Shown here: positions 46,254-54,033 of the stretch, piece after piece
Position numbering within the stretch: the stretch's first letter is position 1
Layout of the letters: each line of letters opens with the position of its first letter
Source: Coprosoma sp963660615
GTDB taxonomy: Bacteria > Bacillota_I > Bacilli_A > RF39 > UBA660
Length of the DNA stretch: 64,000 nucleotides
Reading direction: 5' to 3'
Assembly (NCBI GenBank): GCA_963660615.1
Contig: CAVKYE010000002.1
Span: 1-64,000, forward strand
Notes under the pieces: model-generated
What the model saw: only the letters and a program-made list of their open reading frames with translations
Database searches by the model: none
What the model was told of the DNA's origin: nothing
Position numbers and translations under genes: made by a program

Positions 46254-47410
46254 TGAAAATATCTTTAGCAACTAATTTTGATGATGAATTAATTGATGGG
46301 ATAAAAAATTATCCTGTATATGAAATATATGGTAAATTAAAAAATGATTTCATCGGTGGTGGAAGACCGGATAATGATTTAATAGATGTCCAAAAGGAAA
46401 GATTTGAAAGACATATAAAAAAGACTAGAGAAGCTGGAATTAAATTTAATTATTTATTAAATGGTAGTTGTTTGTCAAACAATGAGCAAGATATTGGTTG
46501 GCAGAAAAATTTCAAAGATTTTTTAGATTATTTAAAATCAGTTGGAGTAAATGCTTTGACAGTAACTAATCCATATATATTACAATTTATAAAAAAATAC
46601 TTTAAAAATGATTTTACTGTTAGAATTTCTACTTTTGCTTGTATTGACTCTTTTGAAAAAGCAAAGTATTGGGAACAAATGGGAGCAGATTATATTTGCG
46701 TTGATTTTGTTAAAATAAACCGTGATTTTAAAACTTTAAAATATATGGTTGAAAATTTGAAAAAATCAAAAATAGAAATTTTAGTTACAAATAGTTGTTT
46801 GAAAAATTGTCCTATGATTTATACGCACACTAATGGACTAGCCCACGCTTCTATGAAAGACAATAAAACAAGTGCTTACGAAGATTGGAGTTTATTTTAT
46901 TGTCAAAAAAAAGAATTAGAAAATTTAGAAGAATATATAAAATCTCCCTGGGTAAGGCCTGAAGATATAAAATATTATGAAGAAATAGGAATAGAGCATT
47001 TTAAGATTACAGAAAGAGATTTTCCTACATCAGAATTAATAAAAAGAGTAAAGGCTTATACCGAAAGAAAATACAATGGAAATTTATTAGATCTTATACA
47101 AGGTCACGGTTGTCTAGCAAAAAGTAATCTGACGTTAGTAAAAAATGAAGTTTCAACAAGAAAAGAAATATATGACGAAATAAAGAGAGTAAGAGGATTA
47201 GGAAAAGTTAGAGAATGTGAAAGACACATATTTATTGATAATACCAAATTAGATAATTTTATTAAATTTTTTCTAGAAAATAAATGCACAAATCAATGCG
47301 ATAAATGTAATTACTGTAAAAAAATATCTAATAGTGTAATCACAAAAAATGAGGATATATGTGAATATTTAAAATATTTATATAATAAATATGATGATAT
47401 TAAAATGTAA
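46253..47410 (+). CDS. Peptidase U32 family protein with Fe-S-type cysteines
   Basis: The 385-residue TIM-barrel protein resembles U32 members: NALTVTNPYILQFI, FTVRISTFACIDSFEKAKYW, EILVTNSCLKNCPM, and WVRPEDIKYYEEIGIEHFKI near 233-252. Cys73, Cys182, Cys186 and Cys217 could hold a cluster as in UbiU/UbiV/RlhA/TrhP. These relatives are not peptidases but are needed for O2-independent hydroxylation of quinones and RNA bases. A second Cys group near the C-terminus (CTNQCDKCNYC) is extra. In this operon it could hydroxylate a small molecule under anaerobic conditions (inference). It is last in the operon. Confidence 0.72.
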   Translation: MKISLATNFDDELIDGIKNYPVYEIYGKLKNDFIGGGRPDNDLIDVQKERFERHIKKTREAGIKFNYLLNGSCLSNNEQDIGWQKNFKDFLDYLKSVGVNALTVTNPYILQFIKKYFKNDFTVRISTFACIDSFEKAKYWEQMGADYICVDFVKINRDFKTLKYMVENLKKSKIEILVTNSCLKNCPMIYTHTNGLAHASMKDNKTSAYEDWSLFYCQKKELENLEEYIKSPWVRPEDIKYYEEIGIEHFKITERDFPTSELIKRVKAYTERKYNGNLLDLIQGHGCLAKSNLTLVKNEVSTRKEIYDEIKRVRGLGKVRECERHIFIDNTKLDNFIKFFLENKCTNQCDKCNYCKKISNSVITKNEDICEYLKYLYNKYDDIKM

Positions 47411-47556
47411 TTTTTTATGGATAAAATAATAGCATTGATATACTAAATATCATCGTCGAGGATTAACCGGATTCGACGAAATAAATGTATACAGTAAAGA
47501 AATAAAAGTCTTACGTATATACATAAGATTATGATAAAAATAGGAGGAATTAAAAA
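47411..47556 (+). promoter_or_regulatory. Intergenic region with two inverted repeats before the NTP pyrophosphatase gene
   Basis: TCGTCGA pairs with TCGACGA around a 13-base loop at about 47453-47479. A near-perfect palindrome (TCTTACGTAT / ATACATAAGA, one mismatch) lies at about 47508-47527. AGGAGG stands 9 bases before the next ATG. The first could be a weak terminator or an RNA element, the second an operator. No gene fits here. Confidence 0.4.
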
Positions 47557-48144
47557 ATGAAAAAACTAATTTATTTAACCACAAATCCTCATAAGGTTGA
47601 GGAAGCAAATGAATTTTTTGGAAAAAAGTATGGATTTAACATAGAGATAGTGAATCCTGATTTTGAAATATTGGAGATACAAGCCGAAAAATGTTCGGAA
47701 GTAGCAGCATTTAGCGCTAAATATGCTGCTGATAAATTAGGATGTGCTGTCTTAAAATCTGATTCAGGACTTTATATAGATGCATTAGGAGGATTACCAG
47801 GACCATACAATCATTATTTTGATAAACAGATTGGTGTAGAAAAATTTTTAGAGTTATTTAAAGACGAAACAAATAGAAAGGCAAGATTAGAACATTGTTT
47901 TGCCTATTGTGAGCCAGGCGAAGATCCAATTGTATTTAGTGGTGGAGGCACTGGAACTATTGCTTATAAGGCTGAAGGCCAAAGAGGAAGATGGCACGAT
48001 AAATTTTATATACCCGATGGAGAAGAACAGACATTGAGTGTATTAAGGGATATTGATTATGAAAAAGAAGCATCATATTGGGGAGATGCTAAAGATCAAT
48101 TTGCTAAATGGTATTCTGAAAAATACAAAGATGAATTAAAATAA
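47557..48144 (+). CDS. Non-canonical purine NTP pyrophosphatase, ITPA/HAM1-like
   Basis: The 195-residue protein has the family start LTTNPHKVEEANEFF, the core LKSDSGLYIDALGGLPGPYN (about 68-87) and the Gly-rich FSGGGTGTIAYKAEGQRGRW. LPGPYNHYFDKQIG is closer to the eukaryotic/archaeal ITPA form (GPY) than to bacterial RdgB (usually PG[VI]YSAR). The usual GFGYDPIF becomes GRWHDKFYI, and the C-terminal SHR motif is replaced (EASYWGDAKDQF), so base recognition may differ. The family hydrolyses ITP/XTP-like triphosphates to monophosphates, preventing incorporation into RNA or DNA. Located after the cargo operon, it may detoxify the product's triphosphate (inference). Confidence 0.8.
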   Translation: MKKLIYLTTNPHKVEEANEFFGKKYGFNIEIVNPDFEILEIQAEKCSEVAAFSAKYAADKLGCAVLKSDSGLYIDALGGLPGPYNHYFDKQIGVEKFLELFKDETNRKARLEHCFAYCEPGEDPIVFSGGGTGTIAYKAEGQRGRWHDKFYIPDGEEQTLSVLRDIDYEKEASYWGDAKDQFAKWYSEKYKDELK

Positions 48145-48152
48145 TTAAATAA

Positions 48153-48189
48153 AAAATGTGTAAAAGAAATTCAAAAATACACGTTTTTT
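48153..48189 (+). terminator. Terminator after the NTP pyrophosphatase gene
   Basis: GTGTA pairs with TACAC around an A-rich loop (about 48158-48182), followed by G and six T. Bases 48190-48330 hold no gene that I can support. Confidence 0.55.
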
Positions 48190-48330
48190 CGAATTCAAAT
48201 TGTATCAATGAAGACTATAAAATAAGTTGTTCTTTTATACAACAAAATGTGCTAAAAGTTTAATTACTTTATTTTCTATCTAATTCGTAAGTTTTGGAGA
48301 CTGAAAAAATGGCGGAAAGGAATGTTGATT

Positions 48331-48861
48331 ATGGAAAATTTGATTTTAGATGAAGCAGGCTATGCTGCATATTTGGAAGATATACATAAACAAGAAGAAA
48401 GATTAGCAAAACTAAGAAAATTTAAAGGGGAAGTTGCAATTTATGAAGGAGACGCTTGGCACGATAATTTTACTTTTGAACAGACCGAGGCTGAAGAGAG
48501 AATGTTAATGGCTGATATTGCAAACAGATATGAAAAACTATCAAAGGCTACGGTTGTGGAGTCTAGCGCCGGTTTAGGAATTGGTATAAATGACTTGGTT
48601 AATATTACTATCACGATCGGAACAAGAGTGAAGGAAATGCATATTTTGATTGTATCATATAAAGATCAAAATGAAGATACCGTCGTGTCCGAAATACCTA
48701 TAAAACAAGTTACTTTGGATAGTCCGTTAGGCAGAGCATTATACCAAAAAGAAGAAGGAGAAGATTTTTCATATAGTGTTGGTGAAAAAAGGATTGAAGG
48801 TAAAATTATTTCCGTTGATAAATTTGAACCATTATCTGAAGAAAAAGTAAAAAGGATATGA
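48331..48861 (+). CDS. GreA/GreB-like transcription factor with atypical tip (copy 1)
   Basis: The 176-residue protein has the Gre layout: N-terminal antiparallel coiled coil (about 8-75) and a C-terminal FKBP-like domain containing SPLGRALYQKEEGEDFSY, the classic GreA signature. The tip, where GreA has DLSEN with catalytic Asp41/Glu44, reads GDAWHDNFTFEQ: Asp41 is kept and His44-Asp45 replace Glu44. Gre factors enter the RNA polymerase secondary channel and trigger cleavage of backtracked RNA. ATG 48331 has AAAGGA 9 bases upstream and is preferred to ATG 48322. Function may be rescue or inhibition. Confidence 0.78.
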   Translation: MENLILDEAGYAAYLEDIHKQEERLAKLRKFKGEVAIYEGDAWHDNFTFEQTEAEERMLMADIANRYEKLSKATVVESSAGLGIGINDLVNITITIGTRVKEMHILIVSYKDQNEDTVVSEIPIKQVTLDSPLGRALYQKEEGEDFSYSVGEKRIEGKIISVDKFEPLSEEKVKRI

Positions 48862-48947
48862 TACTTGCAATAAAAATAATGAAATATGTTGTTTATGATT
48901 ACAATTCTACTAAATAGTATTTCGATTTGCAAATGAATAAATCGAAA

Positions 48948-48992
48948 ATAAAAGAATGATATAAATTTAGTGATTATTGTTATCATTCTTTT
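48948..48992 (+). terminator. Terminator after Gre-like copy 1
   Basis: AAAGAATGATA pairs with TATCATTCTTT across a 20-base loop, followed by T-rich sequence. The spacer to 49136 then carries a likely promoter (-10 TATAAT near 49089) for copy 2. Confidence 0.7.
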
Positions 48993-49135
48993 TTTGTTTT
49001 AGATTTATAAAAATTAAGAAATGTATTGAAACGAAAAAAATGTTAATTTGATTTATTTTAAATTATTTACTTATCTGATATATAATAGTATAATCTGATA
49101 AAGGATAATTTTATAAGGTTGAATGGAGAATCAGT

Positions 49136-49609
49136 ATGGATAAAATATATATGACAAAAGAAGGTTATGACAAAAAAATAAAAGAATTTGAAGAAACAAA
49201 AAGATTATTAAAAGAAACATCAAAAAATAAAATAGAAGCAGCCTATGATGGCTCTGGTGATACTTGGCACGATAATTTTACTTATGAACAGTTAGATTTA
49301 CAAGAAACAGGACTCCTATCGCGATTGGAAAGTATGCAGGAATTATTAAGTAATGTGGAAATTGTTGAAAAAAAATCATTAGAGAATAATGTTGTTAATT
49401 TAGGAGATCGAATTGCAATTGAGATATACTATGAAGATGGTGAATGTGAAGCATTGGATGTGATTCTTGACGAGTCGACAGAAGATGAAAATGCTGTGAC
49501 TTTGAGTTCTCCATTAGGAAAAGTTCTTTATATGTCAAAAATTGGAGATAAACGTACATATTTAGTTAACGGTAGCACAAATACTGTTATTATAAAAGAT
49601 AAGTTATAA
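49136..49609 (+). CDS. GreA/GreB-like transcription factor with atypical tip (copy 2)
   Basis: The 157-residue paralogue of the preceding gene has a coiled coil with tip GDTWHDNFTYEQ (Asp42, His45, Asp46) and the C-terminal signature SPLGKVLYMSKIGDKRTY. It is about the size of normal GreA (158). The two copies share the tip almost exactly but differ elsewhere, and each has its own promoter and terminator, so they are not a recent tandem duplication. Two Gre-like genes in one element beside an NTP pyrophosphatase suggest protection of RNA polymerase against a nucleotide analogue (inference). Confidence 0.78.
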   Translation: MDKIYMTKEGYDKKIKEFEETKRLLKETSKNKIEAAYDGSGDTWHDNFTYEQLDLQETGLLSRLESMQELLSNVEIVEKKSLENNVVNLGDRIAIEIYYEDGECEALDVILDESTEDENAVTLSSPLGKVLYMSKIGDKRTYLVNGSTNTVIIKDKL

Positions 49610-49782
49610 TATGCGTAATGAAAGAAAATTATAATTAATACACATACTTATTTTATAATATGCTAATAAAAAAGATTTAAGTGCTATATTATAAACTCTT
49701 AAATTTTTAAAATTACTAGAATATCGTATGTAAAAACATCATGTGAAATATATGGCAGTATTTGATATTTATATTTAAACAA

Positions 49783-49813
49783 AAAAACTATGACTTAACG
49801 ATAGTTTTTTTCG
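49783..49813 (+). terminator. Terminator after Gre-like copy 2
   Basis: AAAAAACTAT pairs with ATAGTTTTTT around a nine-base loop, T run included. Bases 49610-49782 hold nothing I can assign. Confidence 0.7.
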
Positions 49814-49879
49814 TTCAAGCAACAAAACACTACTTTCAAGCATAAAATAGTCACAATTTTAAAAATTTAATTATAATAG

Positions 49880-50063
49880 CCCTCCTAGTGAGGTTTGTTA
49901 TATGGCGGATTCTTTTTCATTTGAAAAAGAATATAGAGGGGAACAAGTAAATATTTTTTATAAAAGAGGCAATTTGTCTATTTTTAGATACTTTGTCTCT
50001 TTTTTTGTATTCGTTTTTATCAGAGGACCTCCTTTTAACGATTTTAAATTCGTTAGAAGGAGG
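49880..50063 (+). promoter_or_regulatory. Stacked hairpins (attenuator-like leader) before the sigma-like gene
   Basis: Four hairpins follow each other: CCTC/GAGG at 49882-49894; ATTCTTTTT/AAAAAGAAT around 49907-49930; GAGGCAA/TTGTCTC with seven T (about 49966-50006, terminator-like); and a 14-bp stem 50028-50041 with 50050-50063, one mismatch. The last stem contains the GGAGG ribosome-binding site (50059-50063) of the sigma-like gene, so it would be hidden when folded. An ORF starting at 49902 runs through all of them in frame. Confidence 0.6.
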
Positions 50064-50684
50064 TTTTGTTATATAGAAAGGCCAAAAAGAAGAAAAGATA
50101 AATATAATCCTTATGTTATTTCTATAGAGGATAATATATACAAAGTTTCTTTTAAAGATGTTAAAGGCAAAATACAAATAGTCATAATAACAAGAGAAAT
50201 TTTTGATTTATTGAATACTTTTGAATTAGAAGATTTATCTATAATGAATGAATATGATAATCACATTGAACATAGTGAGTTAATGGAACATAATTTATAT
50301 GTTAGAGCAAAAGAAAAGCCATTGAGTATAGAAAATGAAGTAATGAAGAAAATATCTTTTGAAATTTTGAAAGAAGCAATATCTATGTTGCCTGATATAC
50401 AAAGACGTCGAATTAAAAAATATTATTTTGAGGATAAGACTGAGCAACAAATAGCCGATGAAGAGGGAACAACCCATCAAGCAGTACATACTATATTAGA
50501 AAGAGCAAAAAATAATTTAAAAGAAATTTTAAAAAATTTAATTAAGTGTTTGCAATTTAGCGTTTTAGTTAGGAAACAAGTGAAAGGGTATTTATTATTC
50601 TTTCTCCTGTTTCCTTTTTGTTTTGGTAATAGGATGTTGTTCTTTGAAACCTTAATACGCATTCATCAAATACATTCCTATTAA
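49902..50684 (+). CDS. Sigma-70 region 4-like transcription factor of mobile elements
   Basis: The conserved protein begins with ERPKRRKDKYNPYVISIEDN at 50076 and has the usual family layout: FELEDLSIMNEYDNHIEHSE, then region-4 helix-turn-helix LPDIQRRRIKKYYFEDKTEQ, QIADEEGTTHQAVHTILERA. Relatives are common in integrative elements of Firmicutes. They normally start with Met just before ERPK; here the codon is ATA (50073-50075), 9 bases after GGAGG. No ATG or TTG is in frame there. The only in-frame ATG is 49902, which adds 57 leader-like residues. The tail after about residue 215 (LIKCLQFSVLVRKQ onward) also looks non-native and overlaps a terminator-like hairpin. Confidence 0.7.
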   Translation: MADSFSFEKEYRGEQVNIFYKRGNLSIFRYFVSFFVFVFIRGPPFNDFKFVRRRFCYIERPKRRKDKYNPYVISIEDNIYKVSFKDVKGKIQIVIITREIFDLLNTFELEDLSIMNEYDNHIEHSELMEHNLYVRAKEKPLSIENEVMKKISFEILKEAISMLPDIQRRRIKKYYFEDKTEQQIADEEGTTHQAVHTILERAKNNLKEILKNLIKCLQFSVLVRKQVKGYLLFFLLFPFCFGNRMLFFETLIRIHQIHSY

Positions 50685-50689
50685 AAATA

Positions 50690-50975
50690 GCACGTTAGTA
50701 AGTGCGCTTGCGATAAACACTTGACTATAAAATTAGGTAGCACCTAATTTGCAAAGACATTTAATAAAGACATTTAATAGAATTAAAGATACTCCTGTCT
50801 CGCCATAATCTCAAATAATGGAGGCAGCCTAGAGAGAACCTCTAGAAGGTGTAATTCTTGTGATATTGAATTAGCAATTCAATAGTTTGATGAATCCCAT
50901 ATTGTGGGGCTAGAGGATAAATAACAATAAGAAATAATAAAAGGGATATATTCCCTAATTACATATTAAGGAGGA
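50690..50975 (+). ncRNA. Structured non-coding region before the MazF-like gene
   Basis: No ORF fits, but five hairpins occur in series: AGTG-CGC/GCG-CACT at about 50701-50721; AAATTAGGT/ACCTAATTT at 50730-50750; CCAT/ATGG at about 50803-50822; CTAGAG/CTCTAG at 50829-50845; ATTGAATT/AATTCAAT at 50865-50883; plus CCCA/TGGG at 50896-50908. It may be a long 5' leader or a small RNA of the element. I could not match it to a known family. Confidence 0.4.
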
Positions 50976-50979
50976 AAAA

Positions 50980-51336
50980 ATGAACACATTAAAAGGAAGC
51001 ATATATTATGCGGATTTAGATCCTGTTATAGGAAGCGAACAAGGAGGAATACGTCCAGTTGTTATTCTGCAAAATAGTATTCAAAACTATTATAGTGAAA
51101 CAACGGTAGTTGCACCTATCACTACAAAAGTTAAAACCGGAGGCTTTCACGTCTTTTTAAAAGCGGATAAAACATTAAAGAATGATTCAGTAATATTGTT
51201 AGAACAGATACGAACTATTGATAAATCGCGTCTACTAACTTATATAGGTAAACTTTCACAAGAACATTACAGAAAAGTGAATAACGCCTTAAAGAAAATG
51301 TTCTATTTAGATTGGGAAGTACACAATGTAAAATAA
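50980..51336 (+). CDS. MazF/PemK family toxin-like endoribonuclease
   Basis: The 118-residue protein has the MazF core: GSIYYADLDPVIGSEQGGIRPVVI (start, RPVV strand), TTVVAPITTKVK, and SVILLEQIRTIDKSRL with the conserved Arg/Asp. MazF cleaves single-stranded RNA at short motifs. No MazE-like antitoxin gene precedes it; its neighbour upstream is the structured non-coding region. AAGGAGG lies 7 bases before the ATG. Genes like this are common next to large serine recombinases in Firmicutes elements. Confidence 0.88.
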   Translation: MNTLKGSIYYADLDPVIGSEQGGIRPVVILQNSIQNYYSETTVVAPITTKVKTGGFHVFLKADKTLKNDSVILLEQIRTIDKSRLLTYIGKLSQEHYRKVNNALKKMFYLDWEVHNVK

Positions 51337-51544
51337 TTTGTTGCACCAATTATGTGATGATATAAGTTAAAATAATTAATTATGTAGGTATCAAAGGAAT
51401 TAAGAACTAATACTATATTTTAGCCACCACTAAAACAACGTGGCAAATAATAAAAAGCATTTTACTATGTTTTTTATTTTGTCGTAAATAGAAGAAAAAA
51501 AGAATAATATTTAATAGAAAATTATCATATGAAAGGAGCATGGG

Positions 51545-51745
51545 ATGAAAACATATAAAGTAAAAGTGAAGTTGCAGACAAATATTGATGTATCTGCTAC
51601 AAGTAAAGAAGAATCAATCGAAAAAGTAAAAAAATTAATAAAGGACTGCGTTAACGAAAAAACATTTGAAGCCCTAAAAAGCCTATTGATAGAATGCAGT
51701 GAAATAAAATATACTTCAAAACTTATAAAAAAAGAACATCGTTAA
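51545..51745 (+). CDS. Small hypothetical protein (66 residues)
   Basis: The Lys-rich protein (MKTYKVKVKLQTNIDVSATS) looks like a small alpha/beta fold; AAAGGAG precedes the ATG by about 9 bases. It lies between mazF and the recombinase, a position often taken by small element-specific regulators. The 200-base gap before it (51337-51544) is AT-rich, with no gene I can support. Confidence 0.55.
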   Translation: MKTYKVKVKLQTNIDVSATSKEESIEKVKKLIKDCVNEKTFEALKSLLIECSEIKYTSKLIKKEHR

Positions 51746-51768
51746 CAAAAAGTATAGGGGGTAAAAAG

Positions 51769-51894
51769 ATGTATGAAATTATAAATGTTTTTTCAAGCAC
51801 AGATGAACTAAAACAAGAAAATTTTAATAAAGTATTAGCAGAATTAATTTTCAAACTAGAAAATAACACCACCACACATTTGAATCTTGAATAA
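51769..51894 (+). CDS. Small hypothetical protein (41 residues)
   Basis: A frame starting MYEIINVFSSTDELKQENFN runs 41 codons to TAA at 51892-51894. AGGGGG sits 7 bases before its ATG, and it follows the previous small gene by 23 bases. Short acidic peptides of this kind are common just upstream of large serine recombinases. Function unknown. Confidence 0.5.
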   Translation: MYEIINVFSSTDELKQENFNKVLAELIFKLENNTTTHLNLE

Positions 51895-51953
51895 TCTCAT
51901 AATATGATTATTTCGTATTATAAGCCATTAACGAAAGGTAGAGTGATAATACT

Positions 51954-54023
51954 ATGTTTGAACAAAAAGTTTTTATAAGAAATGGAGATGAAAGAGTAGG
52001 TGGTTATGTAAGAATTTCTCAAAAAGACCGTACAAAACTAACACCAAACCAATTAAGTGCTAGTATTGAAAATCAAATCACAATGTTAAAAGACTATTGT
52101 GATAACAATAAATGGAATTTAGTTAATATATATTGTGACGAAGATATATCTGGTGCCGACCAAACAAGGCCTGAGTTTAATAAGCTTATTAAGGATTGTG
52201 AAAGTGGTAAAATAAATGTTGTTTTATGCAAAGCACAGGATAGATTTGCGAGAGATATGGAAATGATTGAAAAATATGTTCACAACAAATTTATTGAGTG
52301 GGGAGTTAGATTTATAACAATTGTAGACCACGCAGATAATGCTGTTATGGAAAATAAAAAGAACCGTCAAATAACAGGGCTTACAAATGAATGGTTACTA
52401 GAAGATATGTCAAATAATATAAGAACCACATTAAACTCAAAAAGAAAAAATGGTGACTTTGTAAGTTCTTTCGCCCCTTACGGGTATAAAAAAATAAGAG
52501 ATTCAAGGAAGAAAATACATTTAGTTATAGACCCTGTCGCTGCTGAAGTAGTTAAAAAAATATTTAATGACTTTAACAGTGGCAATTCTATCAGGTCTAT
52601 TGCAAGAGATTTAAATGAACGATGTATTTTAAGTCCTTCAGAATACAAAAAGAAAAATGGAGAAAACATACATATTCCTACAAAAATAATTAACTCAAAC
52701 AAGTTCGAAAATTCATCAGCATATATCTTAAAATATAATTACTTTAGTGATAATTTAAAAATTAACACTAAAGTTCATTTGTTTTGCAAAGTAGATGTTT
52801 CGTCACCAGAATTAGTCAAAAATATTGAACTTAAAGTATTTGGTGGCAATCAAAGTAAAATTTATTATACAAAATATGATTTTAATACTGATAACATTTT
52901 GGAAGCAAAAAAACAATATAAAAAATGGATAAAATTAGAAGACTCAAATGAGATACCATCAAACGTAAAGTACATAAGAGTTGATTTTAATGTAAACAAA
53001 CTTTATGAAGAATTAAGTATTGAATTTGAATTAAAAATAAACAAAAATATTAATAGAGATTATGTGAGCATCTCTCATATTTCTTATATAAAAAATGAAT
53101 TGATGGAGAAACATTTCCAATTAAATGCAAGATACAAAAGCAAATGGAAAAAGGAAAAGGTGAGAGAAATAATCAAAGACCTTGTTTACATTGGCACATT
53201 AGCCCAGGGTAAAAGAACTACCATAAGTTATAAAAATAAAAAGGTAGTAAACATACCTAAGAGTCAATGGATAATAGTACCTAATGTTCACGAACCAATA
53301 GTAAGTAAAAAGACTTATTTGAAAGCACAAGAGCAACTAAACAGTCTTAGTAAGTCAGTATCAACTCCAGAAGTCAATATGTTTTCAGGTATCTTAAAAT
53401 GTGGATATTGTGGTCGGAATTTTAGAGCAACAAAATGTGGCCGTGCTGGTGATAAAAATCAAGTATCATATTTTATATGTGCTGATAGAAGTGAAAAGTT
53501 TATTAATTGCAAGAATAGAACGCAATTAAGACAAGACACTTTAAAAGAGTTAACACTAAACGAAATTAACAAGATAATCAAAAACTTGAAAGAGGATTCC
53601 ACACTTTCGAAATTTTACCAAGATAACGTTGAACATCATAGTGGAATAGATGATAAATACAACGCATTAGTATTAGAAAATGAAAGACTTATTAAAGAAA
53701 AAGAAAAAAAAAACCATTACTCGAAAGGACTTTATGAAAATAAAATAAATGGATTCATTGATGAAGAAGAATTTGTTACATATAAACAGTCATATAAAGA
53801 TGAAATAAAAAAAATAGAAGAAAGACAATTAAAAATTATAGAAGAACAAGAAGCCTTGAAACTCAAAAAAGAGGATATTAAAAATATTAAAGAAATAGTA
53901 AAGAAGTATGATACATTAACAGAACTTAATTATGATGTCATTCACGAACTTATTAGTGAAATAACTATTGGCGTTAAAGAAGAGGGCAAACCAAGAAAAA
54001 TTTCATTTAAATGGAATTTTTAA
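51954..54023 (+). CDS. Large serine recombinase (site-specific integrase) with inserted domain
   Basis: The 689-residue protein has a resolvase-type catalytic domain (GGYVRISQKDR with Ser22; CDEDISGADQTRPEFNKLIK; CKAQDRFARD), a recombinase domain (APYGYKK, KSKWKKEKVREIIKDLVYIG), a zinc ribbon (CGYC 483-486, with Cys509 and Cys519) and a C-terminal coiled coil. About 150 residues (241-393), beta-rich and Asn/Lys-rich, interrupt the recombinase domain, where most relatives go straight to the W..(x)..VR.I segment. It catalyses insertion and excision at the GC crossover. It ends 34 bases inside the right element end. Confidence 0.92.
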   Translation: MFEQKVFIRNGDERVGGYVRISQKDRTKLTPNQLSASIENQITMLKDYCDNNKWNLVNIYCDEDISGADQTRPEFNKLIKDCESGKINVVLCKAQDRFARDMEMIEKYVHNKFIEWGVRFITIVDHADNAVMENKKNRQITGLTNEWLLEDMSNNIRTTLNSKRKNGDFVSSFAPYGYKKIRDSRKKIHLVIDPVAAEVVKKIFNDFNSGNSIRSIARDLNERCILSPSEYKKKNGENIHIPTKIINSNKFENSSAYILKYNYFSDNLKINTKVHLFCKVDVSSPELVKNIELKVFGGNQSKIYYTKYDFNTDNILEAKKQYKKWIKLEDSNEIPSNVKYIRVDFNVNKLYEELSIEFELKINKNINRDYVSISHISYIKNELMEKHFQLNARYKSKWKKEKVREIIKDLVYIGTLAQGKRTTISYKNKKVVNIPKSQWIIVPNVHEPIVSKKTYLKAQEQLNSLSKSVSTPEVNMFSGILKCGYCGRNFRATKCGRAGDKNQVSYFICADRSEKFINCKNRTQLRQDTLKELTLNEINKIIKNLKEDSTLSKFYQDNVEHHSGIDDKYNALVLENERLIKEKEKKNHYSKGLYENKINGFIDEEEFVTYKQSYKDEIKKIEERQLKIIEEQEALKLKKEDIKNIKEIVKKYDTLTELNYDVIHELISEITIGVKEEGKPRKISFKWNF

Positions 54024-54033
54024 AAAAACTTTT

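Noticed and set aside
50980..51336. A classical mazEF operon
   Set aside because: No small DNA-binding antitoxin ORF overlaps or precedes the toxin gene; upstream sequence is non-coding.
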